A stretch of DNA of 64,000 nt, from assembly GCF_039908635.1 (NCBI RefSeq), contig NZ_CP150918.1:5782001-5846000 (forward strand), written 5' to 3'. Origin of the DNA: Pseudomonas purpurea (lineage in GTDB: Bacteria; Pseudomonadota; Gammaproteobacteria; Pseudomonadales; Pseudomonadaceae). Below the pieces are notes generated by a model, which saw only the letters and a program-made list of their open reading frames with translations, was not told the DNA's origin and ran no database searches. The first letter of the stretch is position 1; every line of letters begins with the position of its first letter. A program made the position numbers and the translations under genes. Positions 26,988 to 35,624 of the stretch are shown one piece after another.

Positions 26988-28376
26988 TCAGGCCAGATCC
27001 AGGCCACGCAGTCTCAAACGCGGGTCCTGACTCAGTGCATCACCTGCCTGCGCCTTCGGTGCGGCGGGTAAATCCAGCGCATCGAGCAAACCCTTCTGAC
27101 GTCCGCTGTCTGCGGACAACGCGGACTCCTCCAACACGCGTTTGGTCACGCCCTGGCTGTCCTTCGCACTGAACAGCACGGTCATCTCGGTATCCTTGTT
27201 GTAGAGGATCTCTTGCTCGTTTGCCTCGATCGAAATGGCGCTGACATCCAACCCGGACTTGCCGAACACGGTCGACTGGGTGCCATGGTTGCCAAAGTCC
27301 TTGGCGGTCTGCGCATTCATGGACGTCGACAGGTAGCCCGCGTCCTGGCCTTTCTGGCCCTCTGCGACACCGCTGAACGCGTCGCCGCCGCGGGTGCCCC
27401 GGAAGGTCTTGACGACGGTTTCGTCAGCGTCGACTTTGCCAAAGGCCGAACTTAACCCCTCGGCAATTGCCGACTGGCCTTGATCCAGTTCCTTGCCGGC
27501 CCGCAAAGCGCGGTTCAGTGGCTGATACTCACCATTGGTGTAGAGCCCGATGGCCATCACTTCCCCATCGCTGAAGGCCGAGGCTTGGCCATCCTTGGGT
27601 TCATCCAGGTACTGCTCGGCCTCCAGCCCGAAATGCTCGAGCAGCGCATCGGCCAGCTTATCGGCGGGTGGCGGGGTCACGGGTTCGCCCCTCAACTCCC
27701 GACCGACCGCCTGCTCCAACTGGCTGACATCGCTGGCCAATTGATTGAGTTGCTGCGCGGCTTCCGCCAACTGCGGCGCGGCCGCCTCTTGCAGCCAAGC
27801 GCTGGCCTGCCCACCGACCGTGGCCCATTGCTGCAAGGAAATGCCTGCCACTTTCTGATCCAGCAGCGTGGTCGCCACCGAACGATTGTCAGCGTTCTGC
27901 GAGTGATCCTTGACGGCTTTCAACGCGGTAGCCACGGAGCGCAAGGCGCCATTGCCGGTGGCGAGCGCGCTGTGTTTTTCCAGCAGATTCGCGGCAGTGA
28001 CGTCGGCCAACTGACCCGCCTTGGCCAGGCCGTTAGGGGCTTCTTTGAGCGCAAAATGCTGCATCATCAATTTGAGTTCCGCCGCAGAAACGGGCGGCGT
28101 CTGGGCCTGGGGCGCCGCCTGCGGGGCACGAGGGGCGCTGTGACCCAGCAAGTTGCCGATCCACTCCCGCACCGCCGCAAACGGTCGGCTGATCTGGGCC
28201 AGGATTCGTGAGAGCAAGCCGCCCCCCTGGGGTGACTCATTTCGCCCGGCGAGCAGTTTTGCGGCAGCGTCGGTGTCGACCGGACGAGCACTGAGGTTGC
28301 CCAACCGACCTTCCTGTATGCCTGGAGCCTGGGTTGGGAGTGTGCCGTGGCTATGAGCCAGCGAATTGATCTGCAA
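26988..28376 (-). CDS. exoS: ExoS/ExoT-family type III effector (RhoGAP plus ADP-ribosyltransferase)
   Basis: 462 residues from a TTG start at 28376. This start aligns with ExoS Met1 and has GAAGGAAG seven bases upstream. It is colinear with P. aeruginosa ExoS (453) and ExoT (457), recalled from memory. Features in order: an N-terminal secretion/chaperone region; a Leu-rich membrane-localisation segment (about 52-78); the GAP domain with the arginine finger R146 in GNGALRSV; the ADP-ribosyltransferase domain with the Arg-containing TFRGTRGG (324-331), S350-T351-S352 and the bi-glutamate E387-x-E389 before ILYNK; the 14-3-3-binding segment LLDALDL (430-436); and the C-terminus LRGLDLA. All catalytic residues are present. 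It would be injected into eukaryotic cells. The chaperone gene is divergent next to it. No type III apparatus genes are in the window. Confidence 0.95.
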   Translation of the reverse strand: MQINSLAHSHGTLPTQAPGIQEGRLGNLSARPVDTDAAAKLLAGRNESPQGGGLLSRILAQISRPFAAVREWIGNLLGHSAPRAPQAAPQAQTPPVSAAELKLMMQHFALKEAPNGLAKAGQLADVTAANLLEKHSALATGNGALRSVATALKAVKDHSQNADNRSVATTLLDQKVAGISLQQWATVGGQASAWLQEAAAPQLAEAAQQLNQLASDVSQLEQAVGRELRGEPVTPPPADKLADALLEHFGLEAEQYLDEPKDGQASAFSDGEVMAIGLYTNGEYQPLNRALRAGKELDQGQSAIAEGLSSAFGKVDADETVVKTFRGTRGGDAFSGVAEGQKGQDAGYLSTSMNAQTAKDFGNHGTQSTVFGKSGLDVSAISIEANEQEILYNKDTEMTVLFSAKDSQGVTKRVLEESALSADSGRQKGLLDALDLPAAPKAQAGDALSQDPRLRLRGLDLA

Positions 28377-28439
28377 GGTGACTTCCTTCTGTGTTGCCCT
28401 TGATTTGCCGGGAAGTCTAGGGAGATTTGCAGGGGCGAC

Positions 28440-28463
28440 CTATCAGGATTGGTCGTGATTTTT
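28440..28463 (-). promoter_or_regulatory. ExsA-like activator site for the effector gene
   Basis: On the minus strand AAAAA-N6-CCA-N3-CTGATAG, followed after 20 bases by a -10-like TAGACT (28419-28414). It shares this exact layout with the opposite site at 28503-28526. It resembles ExsA binding sites as I remember them, an A-rich half and a CTG half. Confidence 0.7.
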
Positions 28464-28502
28464 GCAGACGCGACGGTTCGGAAAATTTGTTCACCAAAGT
28501 TA

Positions 28503-28526
28503 AAAAACTCCAACCATGGCTGATAG
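28503..28526 (+). promoter_or_regulatory. ExsA-like activator site for the chaperone gene
   Basis: AAAAA-N6-CCA-N3-CTGATAG on the plus strand, with TTAAAAAA in its upstream half. A -10-like TCTAAT (28547-28552) follows after 20 bases, and the chaperone ATG is 27 bases beyond that. Confidence 0.75.
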
Positions 28527-28579
28527 TTAGCGATTTTCCGTACTGCTCTAATGCGTTCTTTTAGCCCTCGGAAATCATC

Positions 28580-28939
28580 ATGACCGCGCACTTTCAAGAA
28601 GCGATCAAGCAGCTCTACCTCTCGCTGTCACTGCCGGCACCCTCGACCATCGATCCGGTGACCAGCCTGCAACTCGACAGCCATGTCTGCCACCTGACCG
28701 AGCATCCGGTCGGTTACCTGTTGATGTTCGTCAACGTGACGCCAACCGGGCACGCTCCGGTCGAAGAGCAAAACCTGTTCAGCCAGGACGTCTGCAAACC
28801 GGTGCTGGGGCGTGATCCCGTAAGCCAGGACCGGGTGTTGTGGAACCGCCAGCCCCTGCTGCAACTGGACCGCGCCATGGCCCACCATCAACTGGAACAA
28901 CTGGTGCACGCGGCCCGTCAGCTGACCCAGATTGCCTGA
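28580..28939 (+). CDS. spcS: Type III secretion chaperone, SpcS-like
   Basis: 119 residues. Small, acidic-to-neutral, CesT/SycE-type chaperone. It matches SpcS of P. aeruginosa (about 116 residues, from memory) along its length: AIKQLYLSLSLPAP, SLQLDSHVCHLTEHPVGYLLMF, EEQNLFSQDVCKPVLGRDP, VLWNRQPLLQLDRA and HHQLEQLVHAARQL. SpcS dimers bind the N-terminal part of ExoS/ExoT and keep it ready for secretion. The divergent arrangement with the effector is the same as exoS-spcS in P. aeruginosa. An ExsA-like site lies upstream. Confidence 0.93.
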   Translation: MTAHFQEAIKQLYLSLSLPAPSTIDPVTSLQLDSHVCHLTEHPVGYLLMFVNVTPTGHAPVEEQNLFSQDVCKPVLGRDPVSQDRVLWNRQPLLQLDRAMAHHQLEQLVHAARQLTQIA

Positions 28940-29355
28940 TCCATGAGCAAAACAGGTCAATCGTTGGCCAACCCGCGGGCCGCCCCAGGGTTTCTGCCCG
29001 GCTCACATCCCAAGGTTCGCAACGCCTTGGCGGGCGGGCCCTGGGCCTGTCAGGGCAGCGATTTTACCCGCCCGGAATTTTCGCGCCGAGCGTGACGCCC
29101 CCCCCTCACGTTTTGTCGCCTGCACCACGGCTGTGCAGACGGCTGGCGCGCGCCTAGGTATAGTGCCCGCCCTCTTCGCGTGAGCAGCCGTCGGTAACGA
29201 GGCTCCCCCTCATGCGAAAACCGCACTTATAACAACCCGCGAAATGGAACCGGGTCGAACCCTCGCCCCACCTGTTGTGCCGTGCGCAACCGGGTGTAAC
29301 GCGATGTGTCGAGCCGCCCAGCTTTTGCTCCAGAAAAAACAGCGAGGAATACTCC
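28940..29355. other. Intergenic region upstream of the alanine symporter gene
   Basis: 416 bases without a credible gene. A GTATAGTG element near 29157 could be a -10. The half nearest the symporter gene is likely its leader; no riboswitch motif is recognised. Confidence 0.4.
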
Positions 29356-30807
29356 ATGCTTGAAGTCATTAACGACTTCCTCTCAGGGAAAGTACTGATC
29401 GTGCTCATTGTCGGGCTCGGTAGCTACTTCACGATCCGCTCGCGTTTCGTCCAATTGCGCCACTTCTTCCACATGTTCTCCGTGTTCCGCGACAGCCTGC
29501 GCAGCAGCGCCGGCCAGCTCAGCTCGTTCCAGGCGCTGATGCTCAGCCTCGCCGGACGTGTGGGCGCGGGCAACATCGCCGGTGTCGGCATTGCCGTCAC
29601 GCTCGGCGGCCCGGGTGCGGTGTTCTGGATGTGGGTGACCGCACTGGTCGGCATGTCCAGCAGCTTCTTCGAATGCTCCCTCGGCCAGCTCTACAAGCGC
29701 TGCGACTCCGAAGGCCAGTATCGCGGCGGCCCGTCCTATTACATCCAGCACGGTCTGCAGAAGCGCTGGTTGGGGATGATCATGGCGTTCCTGCTGCTGG
29801 TGACCTTCGGTTTTGCCTTCAACGGCCTGCAAGCGCACGCGGTAACGCACTCGCTGAATAACGCCTTTGGCCTCGACACCACCTACACCGGCCTCGGCCT
29901 GGCGGTGCTGCTGGGCCTGGTGTTCATTGGCGGGATCAAGCGCATCGCCGCCATCGCCGACCTGCTGGTGCCGGTCAAGACCCTGGTCTACATCGCCGTG
30001 ACCCTGTACGTGATCGTGCTGCAATTCGACCACGTGCCGGGCATGCTGATGACCATCGTCAAAAGCGCCTTCGGCCTGGATCAGGCCTTCGGCGGCCTGG
30101 TCGGCAGCGCCATCATCATGGGCGTGAAGCGTGGCGTGTTCGCCAACGAAGCCGGCCTGGGCAGTGCACCAAACGTGGCCGCCGTGGCCTCGGTCGAACA
30201 CCCGGTCGCGCAAGGCGTGGTTCAGGCGTTCAGCGTGTTCCTCGACACCTTCGTGATCTGCACCTGCACCGCGTTGCTGATCCTGCTGTCGGGCTTCTAC
30301 ACCCCAGGTTTTGAAGGCGACGGCATTGCCCTGACCCAGAACTCCCTGGCCGCCGTCGTCGGCGAGTGGGGCCGGATGTTCATCTCCGTGGCGCTGGCGC
30401 TGTTCGTGTTCACCTCGATTCTCTACAACTACTACTTGGGCGAGAGCAACCTGCGCTTCTTGATCGGCGACAACCGCAAGGCGCTGATCGGTTACCGCGC
30501 ACTGGTACTGGTGTTGATTTTCTGGGGCGCCATCGAGAACCTCAGCACGGTGTTCGCGTTTGCCGACATCACCATGACCATGCTGGCGTTCGTCAACCTG
30601 ATCGCGCTGTTCCTGCTGTTCAAAGTCGGCATGCGCATCCTGCGTGACTACGATGACCAGCGTGCGGCGGGCATCAAGACGCCGGTGTTCGATTCCAGCA
30701 AGTTCCCGGACCTGGACCTGGACCTGAAAGCCTGGCCAGCCAACCCGCCAGCCGCCGCCCAAAAAGCCGAAGCTGAGCCGCAAGGCGTGACCGCAGCGCA
30801 ACGCTGA
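29356..30807 (+). CDS. Alanine/glycine:cation symporter (AGCS family)
   Basis: 483 residues from ATG 29356 (MLEVINDFLSG), with GAGGAA nine bases upstream. About ten hydrophobic segments. AGCS signatures are SLAGRVGAGNIAGVGIAVTLGGPGAVFWMWV early in the protein, YRGGPSYYIQHGL and the GVKRGVFANEAGLGSAPNVAA loop. It imports alanine or glycine with Na+ across the inner membrane. The hydrophilic tail (DLDLKAWPANPPAAAQKAEA) is low-complexity. It is followed by the asparaginase gene, so both may serve amino-acid use. Confidence 0.93.
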   Translation: MLEVINDFLSGKVLIVLIVGLGSYFTIRSRFVQLRHFFHMFSVFRDSLRSSAGQLSSFQALMLSLAGRVGAGNIAGVGIAVTLGGPGAVFWMWVTALVGMSSSFFECSLGQLYKRCDSEGQYRGGPSYYIQHGLQKRWLGMIMAFLLLVTFGFAFNGLQAHAVTHSLNNAFGLDTTYTGLGLAVLLGLVFIGGIKRIAAIADLLVPVKTLVYIAVTLYVIVLQFDHVPGMLMTIVKSAFGLDQAFGGLVGSAIIMGVKRGVFANEAGLGSAPNVAAVASVEHPVAQGVVQAFSVFLDTFVICTCTALLILLSGFYTPGFEGDGIALTQNSLAAVVGEWGRMFISVALALFVFTSILYNYYLGESNLRFLIGDNRKALIGYRALVLVLIFWGAIENLSTVFAFADITMTMLAFVNLIALFLLFKVGMRILRDYDDQRAAGIKTPVFDSSKFPDLDLDLKAWPANPPAAAQKAEAEPQGVTAAQR

Positions 30808-30819
30808 TCGGTTAAAACC

Positions 30820-30841
30820 CGGGCGCATCCCCTGCGCCCGA
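30820..30841 (+). terminator. Short GC hairpin after the symporter gene
   Basis: CGGGCGCA/TGCGCCCG with a small loop; no T-run, so only a weak or Rho-assisted terminator. Confidence 0.4.
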
Positions 30842-30936
30842 CGTGACACAGCGTGCGACCGGCGTCATGCTCGGTCGCATGGTGTGGCAGCTTGTCGAGG
30901 CTGCCGTTCTGGTTCGCGCTCAAGACCGCGGCGCTC

Positions 30937-30964
30937 CCTTCGCGAGCAAGCCCGCTCCCACAAG
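30937..30964. repeat. Single REP half-site
   Basis: TTCGCGAGCAAGCCCGCTCC followed by CACA, the minus-strand form of the GTGGGAGC REP, unpaired. It lies just upstream of the asparaginase start. Confidence 0.7.
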
Positions 30965-30990
30965 AAGTCATCGTTTTCGGAGACTCCCAC

Positions 30991-31996
30991 ATGATTCCCA
31001 CCACGTACCCCGCCGCGCAGCACGTCATGGTGCTCTACACCGGTGGCACCATCGGCATGCAAGCCAGCGCCCATGGCTTGGCCCCTGCTTCCGGTTTCGA
31101 AGCGCGGATGCGCGACTACCTGCACAGCCAGCCCGAGCTGATCGTGCCGAACTGGCGCTTTCGCGAAATGACCCCGCTGATCGACAGCGCCAACATGACC
31201 CCGGCCTACTGGCGGCGCCTGCGTGAAGCTGTCGTCGAAGCGGTCGACGTCGACGGCTGCGACAGCGTGCTGATCCTGCACGGCACTGACACCCTGGCCT
31301 ACAGCGCCGCCGCCATGAGCTTCCAACTGCTTGGCCTGCAGGCACGGGTGCTGTTCACCGGCTCCATGCTGCCGGCCGGCGTCCCCGACAGCGACGCCTG
31401 GGAAAACCTCGGCGGCGCACTGGTCACCCTCGGCCAAGGCCCTGGCGCCCGGCGTTCAGTTGTACTTCCACGGCGAACTGCTGGACCCGACCCGCTGCGC
31501 GAAAGTCCGCAGTTTCGGTCGCCATCCGTTCAAGCACCTGGAGCGTCAGGGCGGCGGCGTTAAAGTGCCTTCGCTGCCGGTGGAACTGCATTACCGCAAG
31601 CTCAAGCAACTGGCGAACGTCGGCGTGCTGCCACTGTTCCCCGGTATCAGCGCCGGGCAACTCGATGGCGTGCTGAACAGCGGTGTTCAGGGGCTGGTGC
31701 TCGAATGCTTCGGCAGCGGCACCGGGCCGAGCGACAACCCGGAATTCCTGGCCAGCCTTGCGCGGGCGCGGGACCAAGGGATCGTGGTGGTGGCGATCAC
31801 CCAGTGCCATGAAGGCGGCGTTGAACTGGACGTGTACGAGGCCGGCAGCCGCTTGCGCGGCGTGGGCGTACTGTCCGGCGGCGGCATGACCCGTGAAGCG
31901 GCGTTCGGCAAACTGCATGCGCTGTTGGGTGCGGGGCTGGAGACCGCTGAAGTTCGGCGGTTGGTTGAACTGGATCTGTGTGGCGAGTTGATCTGA
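30991..31996 (+). pseudogene. ansA: L-asparaginase (type I-like), frameshifted as sequenced
   Basis: ATG 30991 (MIPTTYPAAQHVMVLYTGG). The first catalytic threonine is in VLYTGGTIGM and the second signature is LILHGTDTLAYSA. The frame breaks at GGCCC, 31440-31442: one extra C in LGQG-LAPGVQLYFHG. The rest continues in the next frame (VQLYFHGELLDPTRCAK ... LVELDLCGELI). One deletion restores a 334-residue enzyme, normal for the family. The error context is GGCCT, as in four other genes here, so the enzyme is probably functional. It converts asparagine to aspartate and ammonia; aspartate could then feed AspA, encoded elsewhere in the window. Confidence 0.88.
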
Positions 31997-32076
31997 GTGA
32001 GGTTTGAGATCCACCCCTCACCAACAGCGGCACACAACTTGCTCCATTTCCAGCCAACCCAAGGCTGGAGCCGCCC

Positions 32077-33069
32077 ATGCTGCACTCCCACCTCACCACC
32101 CTCAACGCTGTTTCCCTGGTGCTCAGCACCTTCAAGGCCGAAGGCCTGTCCAGCGAGGCGTTGTTGGCCGGCAGTGGGATCAGCGCGGCGGACTTGAGCC
32201 GGACCGACACCCGCATCACCACCAACCAGGAGATGCAGGTCTGCGCCAACGCGGTCGCGCTCAAGCGTGATATCGGCCTGGAGCTGGGTCGGCGGATGCA
32301 CGTTTCATCCTACGGGATGCTCGGTTACGCCCTGCTCACCAGTGCCACCTTCGGTGACGCTTTGCACCTGGCGCTGCGCTATCCGGCGCTGTTGGGAACA
32401 CTGTTCGAATTGAGCCTTGAGGACGATGGCGAGCGTATCTGGTTCTGCGCCCGCGACTATCGGGAAAACCCGGCGCTGGCGGTGTTCAACGCCGAATTCT
32501 GTGTGGTGTCCCTGAAAGTCATTTGCGACGACTTACTGGGCCATCCCCTGCCCTTGCTCGCTGCCCGCCTCGAACACCCGGCGCCGGACTATCAGGCACG
32601 GTATGCCGAACGCTTCGACTGCCCGCTGCACTTCGATGCCTGCGATAACGCCTTCGCCTTCGACAAACGCTGGCTCGACCAACCGCTGCCGCTGGCCGAC
32701 CCCATCACCCACCAAGCCATGGCCGAACGCTGCCGCAAGCAGAACCTGGAGTTCACCGGGCGCCAGGCGTGGCTGGGGCGGATTCGCCAGTTGTTGAGCG
32801 CCCAACTCGACGCGGCGCCGGGCCTTGAAGGGCTGGCCGAACAGATGAACTGCTCGGCACGGACCCTGCGCCGACACCTCAAGGACCTGGGGTGCAGTTA
32901 TCAGGAACTGCTCGATGAACTGCGCTTTGAGCGCGCCAAGCAGATGCTCTGCGAAGACCAGTTGCCGGTCTACCGCATCGCCGAGGCGCTGGGATTCAGC
33001 GAGACCGCAAGCTTCCGTCATGCCTTCGTGCGCTGGAGCGGTGTAGCGCCCAGCCAGTTCCGCCCCTGA
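32077..33069 (+). CDS. AraC-family transcriptional regulator
   Basis: 330 residues from ATG 32077, with GGAG seven bases upstream. The N-terminal ligand domain is of the Arabinose_bd-like/OruR type (GLELGRRMHVSSYGMLGYALLTSATFGDAL). The C-terminal double HTH runs from LEGLAEQMNCSARTLRRHLKDLG to VYRIAEALGFSETASFRHAFVRWSGVAPSQFR. It may control the neighbouring asparaginase or the polyamine genes downstream; the effector is not evident from sequence. Confidence 0.88.
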   Translation: MLHSHLTTLNAVSLVLSTFKAEGLSSEALLAGSGISAADLSRTDTRITTNQEMQVCANAVALKRDIGLELGRRMHVSSYGMLGYALLTSATFGDALHLALRYPALLGTLFELSLEDDGERIWFCARDYRENPALAVFNAEFCVVSLKVICDDLLGHPLPLLAARLEHPAPDYQARYAERFDCPLHFDACDNAFAFDKRWLDQPLPLADPITHQAMAERCRKQNLEFTGRQAWLGRIRQLLSAQLDAAPGLEGLAEQMNCSARTLRRHLKDLGCSYQELLDELRFERAKQMLCEDQLPVYRIAEALGFSETASFRHAFVRWSGVAPSQFRP

Positions 33070-33077
33070 CGCTCTCC

Positions 33078-33209
33078 TGTGGCGAGGGAGCTTGCTCCCG
33101 CTGGTCTGCGCAGCAGACCCAAACCGAACACTGCGCTCTTCCATTTAAATAGCAGTTACCGGTTTTACGACTGCTGCGCAGCCGAGCGGGAGCAAGCTCC
33201 CTCGCCACA
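33078..33209. repeat. REP pair between the AraC and deacetylase genes
   Basis: Arms TGTGGCGAGGGAGCTTGCTC and GAGCAAGCTCCCTCGCCACA, with inner CTGCGCAGCAG / CTGCTGCGCAG segments. Confidence 0.85.
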
Positions 33210-33335
33210 AAGGGGCGAATTTCGGTCAAACACTTTGGCCGTATTTATCCCCTTTTGGCCTTTCCTGTCGTTCTCTGAATCACCGCGCGCCGCAAGACTG
33301 TGTTCAACCGAATCAGCCTGCGGAGAACAAGAACA

Positions 33336-34367
33336 ATGCTGACGATCTACTCGCACGATCACCACCTGCACCACGGACGCTGCGAATTGATGGACGGGCA
33401 ACTGATGCCCTGCTTCGAAATGCCGTCACGGGCCGATCATGTTCTGGAGCGCGTTCGACACCGTGGGCTGGGGCCGGTGGAAGCGCCGCAGGACTTTGGC
33501 CTGACGCCGATCCAGCGCATTCACAGCCGCGACTATCTCGACTTCTTCAAAGGCGCCTGGCAACGCTGGACCGAGTACGAGCGCGACGGCGATCTGCTGC
33601 CCTACACCTGGCCGGCGCGCACCCTGCGCACGGTCATCCCGAAAAGCCTGCACGGTCAGCTCGGCTATTACAGCTTCGACGGCGGTGCACCGATTACCGC
33701 CGGCACCTGGCAAGCGGCGTACAGCGCGGCGCAAGTCGCGCTGACTGCCCACACCGCGATCCAGCGTGGCGCCCACAGTGCATTCGCCCTCTGCCGCCCG
33801 CCGGGACATCACGCCGCCAGTGATTTGATGGGCGGTTATTGCTACCTCAACAACGCCGCCATCGCCGCCCAGGCCTTCCTCGATCAGGGTCACAAGAAAG
33901 TCGCGATCCTCGACGTCGACTACCACCACGGTAACGGCACCCAGTCGATTTTCTATGGGCGCAGCGACGTGCTGTTCGCTTCGATCCATGGCCATCCGGA
34001 AGCCGAGTTTCCGTTCTTCCTCGGCTACGAAGACGAACGCGGCGAAGGGGCAGGCGTTGGCTACAACTTCAACTACCCTCTGCCCTCAGGTTCGGGCTGG
34101 GATACCTGGAGCACCGCGCTGGAACAGGCCTGCACAGAGATCGAACGCTACGGCGCCGACATCGTGGTGGTGTCCCTGGGCGTGGACACCTTCAAGGACG
34201 ACCCGATCTCCCAGTTCAAGCTCGACAGCCCGGATTACCTGGCGATGGGCGCCCGCATCGCGGCCCTCGACAAGCCGACCCTGTTTGTGATGGAAGGCGG
34301 TTACGCGGTGGAAGAAATCGGCATCAATGCCGTGAACGTTCTCGAAGGTTTTGAAAGCGCCCAGTGA
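33336..34367 (+). CDS. Acetylpolyamine amidohydrolase (class II histone deacetylase family)
   Basis: 343 residues from ATG 33336, with GGAGAA upstream. Zinc-hydrolase signatures: the His pair H158-H159 in CRPPGHHAAS, zinc ligands D195 and H197 in DVDYHHGNGTQ, the later Asp in SLGVDTFKDD and the catalytic Tyr in EGGYAVEE. Residue numbers coincide with the crystallised Mycoplana acetylpolyamine amidohydrolase (from memory). It removes acetyl groups from acetylputrescine/cadaverine so the polyamine can be catabolised. It lies 12 bases before a polyamine-binding protein gene, so scavenging and deacetylation are probably coexpressed. Confidence 0.92.
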   Translation: MLTIYSHDHHLHHGRCELMDGQLMPCFEMPSRADHVLERVRHRGLGPVEAPQDFGLTPIQRIHSRDYLDFFKGAWQRWTEYERDGDLLPYTWPARTLRTVIPKSLHGQLGYYSFDGGAPITAGTWQAAYSAAQVALTAHTAIQRGAHSAFALCRPPGHHAASDLMGGYCYLNNAAIAAQAFLDQGHKKVAILDVDYHHGNGTQSIFYGRSDVLFASIHGHPEAEFPFFLGYEDERGEGAGVGYNFNYPLPSGSGWDTWSTALEQACTEIERYGADIVVVSLGVDTFKDDPISQFKLDSPDYLAMGARIAALDKPTLFVMEGGYAVEEIGINAVNVLEGFESAQ

Positions 34368-34379
34368 GGAATCAGAACA

Positions 34380-35495
34380 ATGAACAGACTCAAGCGTTTT
34401 ATCGCGCCGGCACTCTTCACCACAGTGCTGTGCGCCACGGTTCTCAGCAGTGCCGCTCACGCGCAAGAACGCACCCTGCGGGTGTACAACTGGTTCGACT
34501 ACATCACCCCCAAGGCGCTGGAAGATTTCAAGACCCAGAACAGCCAGACCAAACTGGTCTATGACATCTTCGACACCAACGAAGCACTGGAGGCCAAGCT
34601 GCTCACCGGCAACTCAGGTTATGACGTGGTGGTGCCGTCCAACGTGTTTCTCGCCAAGCAGATCGAGGCCGGGGTGTTCCAGCCACTGGACCGCAGCAAA
34701 CTGCCGAACTGGAACCACCTTGATCCCAAATTGATGAAGCTGATCGAAGCCAACGACCCCGGCAACAAGTTCGCCGTGCCGTACATGTACGGCACCATCC
34801 TGATCGGCTTCAACCCGGACAAGATCAAGGCTGCGCTGGGGGACAACGCGCCCGTGGACAGCTGGGACCTGATCTTCAAGGAAGAGAACCTCAGCAAGCT
34901 CAAGCAGTGCGGCGTGGCACTGCTGGATTCGCCATCGGAAATCCTGCCGCTGGCCCTGCAACATCTCGGCCTGGACCCCAACAGCAAGAAGCCGGCGGAC
35001 TACGACAAGGCTGAAGCGCTGCTGATGAAGATCCGCCCGTACATCACCTATTTCCACTCGTCCAAGTACATGGCCGACATCGCCAACGGTGACATCTGCG
35101 TCGCGGTCGGTTATTCCGGCAGCTTTTCCCAGGCCGCCAACCGCGCCAAGGAAGCCAAGAACGGCGTGATCGTCGACATGCGACTGCCGAAAGAAGGCGC
35201 GCCGATCTGGTTCGATATGCTGTCGATCCCCAAAGGTGCGAAGAACCCGGAAGACGCCTACACCTTCATCAACTACCTGCTGCAACCGAAGGTGATTGCG
35301 CCGGTCAGCGATTTTGTCGGTTACCCGAACCCGAACAAGGACGCCACGGAACTGGTCGACCCGGCCATCCGCAACAACCCCAACCTGTACCCGACCGACG
35401 CAGCGATGAGCACGCTGTACACCCTGCAACCGCTGCCGCGCGATGCTGAACGGGCGCGGACACGGGCCTGGACCAAGATCAAGTCCGGAACCTGA
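34380..35495 (+). CDS. Periplasmic polyamine-binding protein (PotF/SpuD-like)
   Basis: 371 residues. A signal peptide (MNRLKRFIAPALFTTVLCAT... cleavage after AHA) is followed by the family opening RTLRVYNWFDYITPKALEDF. The aromatic and acidic polyamine-site residues are in YDIFDTNEALEAKLLTGNSGYDVVVPS and YMYGTILIGF, WFDMLSIPKGAKN. It would deliver putrescine, spermidine or acetylated forms to an ABC permease not encoded in this window. It forms an operon with the deacetylase gene. Confidence 0.93.
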   Translation: MNRLKRFIAPALFTTVLCATVLSSAAHAQERTLRVYNWFDYITPKALEDFKTQNSQTKLVYDIFDTNEALEAKLLTGNSGYDVVVPSNVFLAKQIEAGVFQPLDRSKLPNWNHLDPKLMKLIEANDPGNKFAVPYMYGTILIGFNPDKIKAALGDNAPVDSWDLIFKEENLSKLKQCGVALLDSPSEILPLALQHLGLDPNSKKPADYDKAEALLMKIRPYITYFHSSKYMADIANGDICVAVGYSGSFSQAANRAKEAKNGVIVDMRLPKEGAPIWFDMLSIPKGAKNPEDAYTFINYLLQPKVIAPVSDFVGYPNPNKDATELVDPAIRNNPNLYPTDAAMSTLYTLQPLPRDAERARTRAWTKIKSGT

Positions 35496-35511
35496 ATAAC
35501 TGGCGCCATTG

Positions 35512-35539
35512 AAGACCCGCCCCGTGCGGGTCTTTTTTT
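35512..35539 (+). terminator. Rho-independent terminator after the polyamine-binding protein gene
   Basis: Stem AGACCCGC/GCGGGTCT followed by seven T residues. Confidence 0.92.
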
Positions 35540-35624
35540 GCCTGACGATATTTAAGTACCGCCAGCCTCCTCGTGCGACCCACTACTTTCCGAGTCTCTG
35601 CCCCGGTCAAAAAGGAAAATGACC

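Noticed and set aside
30853..31563. Two separate genes at the asparaginase locus (30853-31563 and 31331-31996)
   Set aside because: They are two halves of one asparaginase, split by one extra base at 31440-31442.
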